Below, piece after piece: positions 63,863-64,000 of a DNA stretch of 64,000 bases. Every line of letters begins with the position of its first letter. Within the stretch, counting starts at the first letter, position 1. A program made the translations under genes and the position numbers. The stretch covers positions 682,001 to 746,000 of the forward strand of contig JAUICH010000001.1 of assembly GCA_030427505.1 (NCBI GenBank), read 5' to 3'. Source of the stretch: Verrucomicrobiia bacterium. GTDB lineage: Bacteria > Verrucomicrobiota > Verrucomicrobiia > Verrucomicrobiales > DEV007. A model generated the notes under the pieces. It was not told the origin of the DNA. It saw only the letters and a program-made list of their open reading frames with translations, and searched no databases.

Positions 63863-64000
63863 TCCACATGCGCTGGTGGGGTTGGTTCAGAGCACCCTAA
63901 TTCTCGTGGGGAGAAAATTTTTGAGTCGCAAGAATACGGAAGAAGCCTCCCGCTGCAATGTTTTGGTACTCATGATCTTCAGTAAATTGGAGGTCCCATG

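Overview
The window reads as chromosomal DNA of a PVC-group bacterium, most likely a member of Verrucomicrobiota. The evidence is a set of families concentrated in that group: a secreted DUF1080 (3-keto-disaccharide hydrolase) protein fused to a PVC-type haem-binding cytochrome tail, a large DUF4838 protein, a Tat-exported Gfo/Idh/MocA oxidoreductase, a PhoPQ-activated-like hydrolase, an NPP-type phosphodiesterase, and a GldA/GldF/GldG/DUF4340 ABC system. Base composition is GC-rich (about 60% by eye), with AT-richer islands near 17.3-18.0 kb and 27.6-29.6 kb. The genus cannot be named from sequence alone. Many proteins carry signal peptides or lipoboxes, as in a heterotrophic, polymer-degrading Gram-negative cell.

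Layout. 0-5 kb: the C-terminus of a MocR-type regulator, then secreted hydrolases and a lipoprotein, with a 216-bp inverted-repeat element at 2051-2266. 5-8.8 kb: a tightly coupled TetR-HlyD-ATPase-permease operon (YbhGFS-like) with a candidate operator. 8.9-13.5 kb: small membrane proteins (DUF3147, Bax inhibitor-1), an rRNA methyltransferase, IF-1 with an Arg/Gly-rich tail, a methyltransferase and a Tat oxidoreductase. 13.6-18 kb: an LRR lipoprotein, small secreted proteins and a two-domain aspartic protease, then a gene-poor stretch. 18-22.3 kb: dnaK, groES and groEL on the minus strand. 22.7-24 kb: an outer-membrane beta-barrel protein and tRNA-Ser(GGA). 24-27.5 kb: the DUF1080-cytochrome chimera.

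27.5-31.3 kb is the most accessory-looking part. It holds an AT-richer gene that I read as a TerB-like/SAP/FokI-like nuclease fusion, a divergent orphan AbrB-type protein, a long hairpin, two almost identical tautomerases in tandem and a divergent HxlR-SCP2 regulator with a strong palindrome. 31.4-46.5 kb: DUF4838 protein, a signal peptidase I homologue without the catalytic serine, an SDR plus a photolyase-like protein that has lost most Fe-S ligands, a glutamine amidotransferase, glutamate dehydrogenase, PPK2, a complete znuACB-type zinc importer with a Zur-like palindrome, and an FKBP isomerase.

46.5-64 kb: glycogen phosphorylase, an unusual family-4-like uracil-DNA glycosylase, a DUF4230 protein, class D beta-lactamase, exonuclease III, a four-gene Gld-type ABC operon, a second short inverted-repeat element (58831-59048), a three-gene module resembling GspL/GspM/GspC (PilN/PilO/PilP) of type II secretion or type IV pili, a cytosolic Gfo/Idh/MocA oxidoreductase and a sulfotransferase.

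The best candidates for something undescribed are the TerB-SAP-FokI-like nuclease, the set of enzymes that keep their fold but have lost hallmark residues (signal peptidase, photolyase, its SDR partner, uracil-DNA glycosylase), and the two short inverted-repeat elements. Family assignments come from motif recognition by eye; no searches were run.
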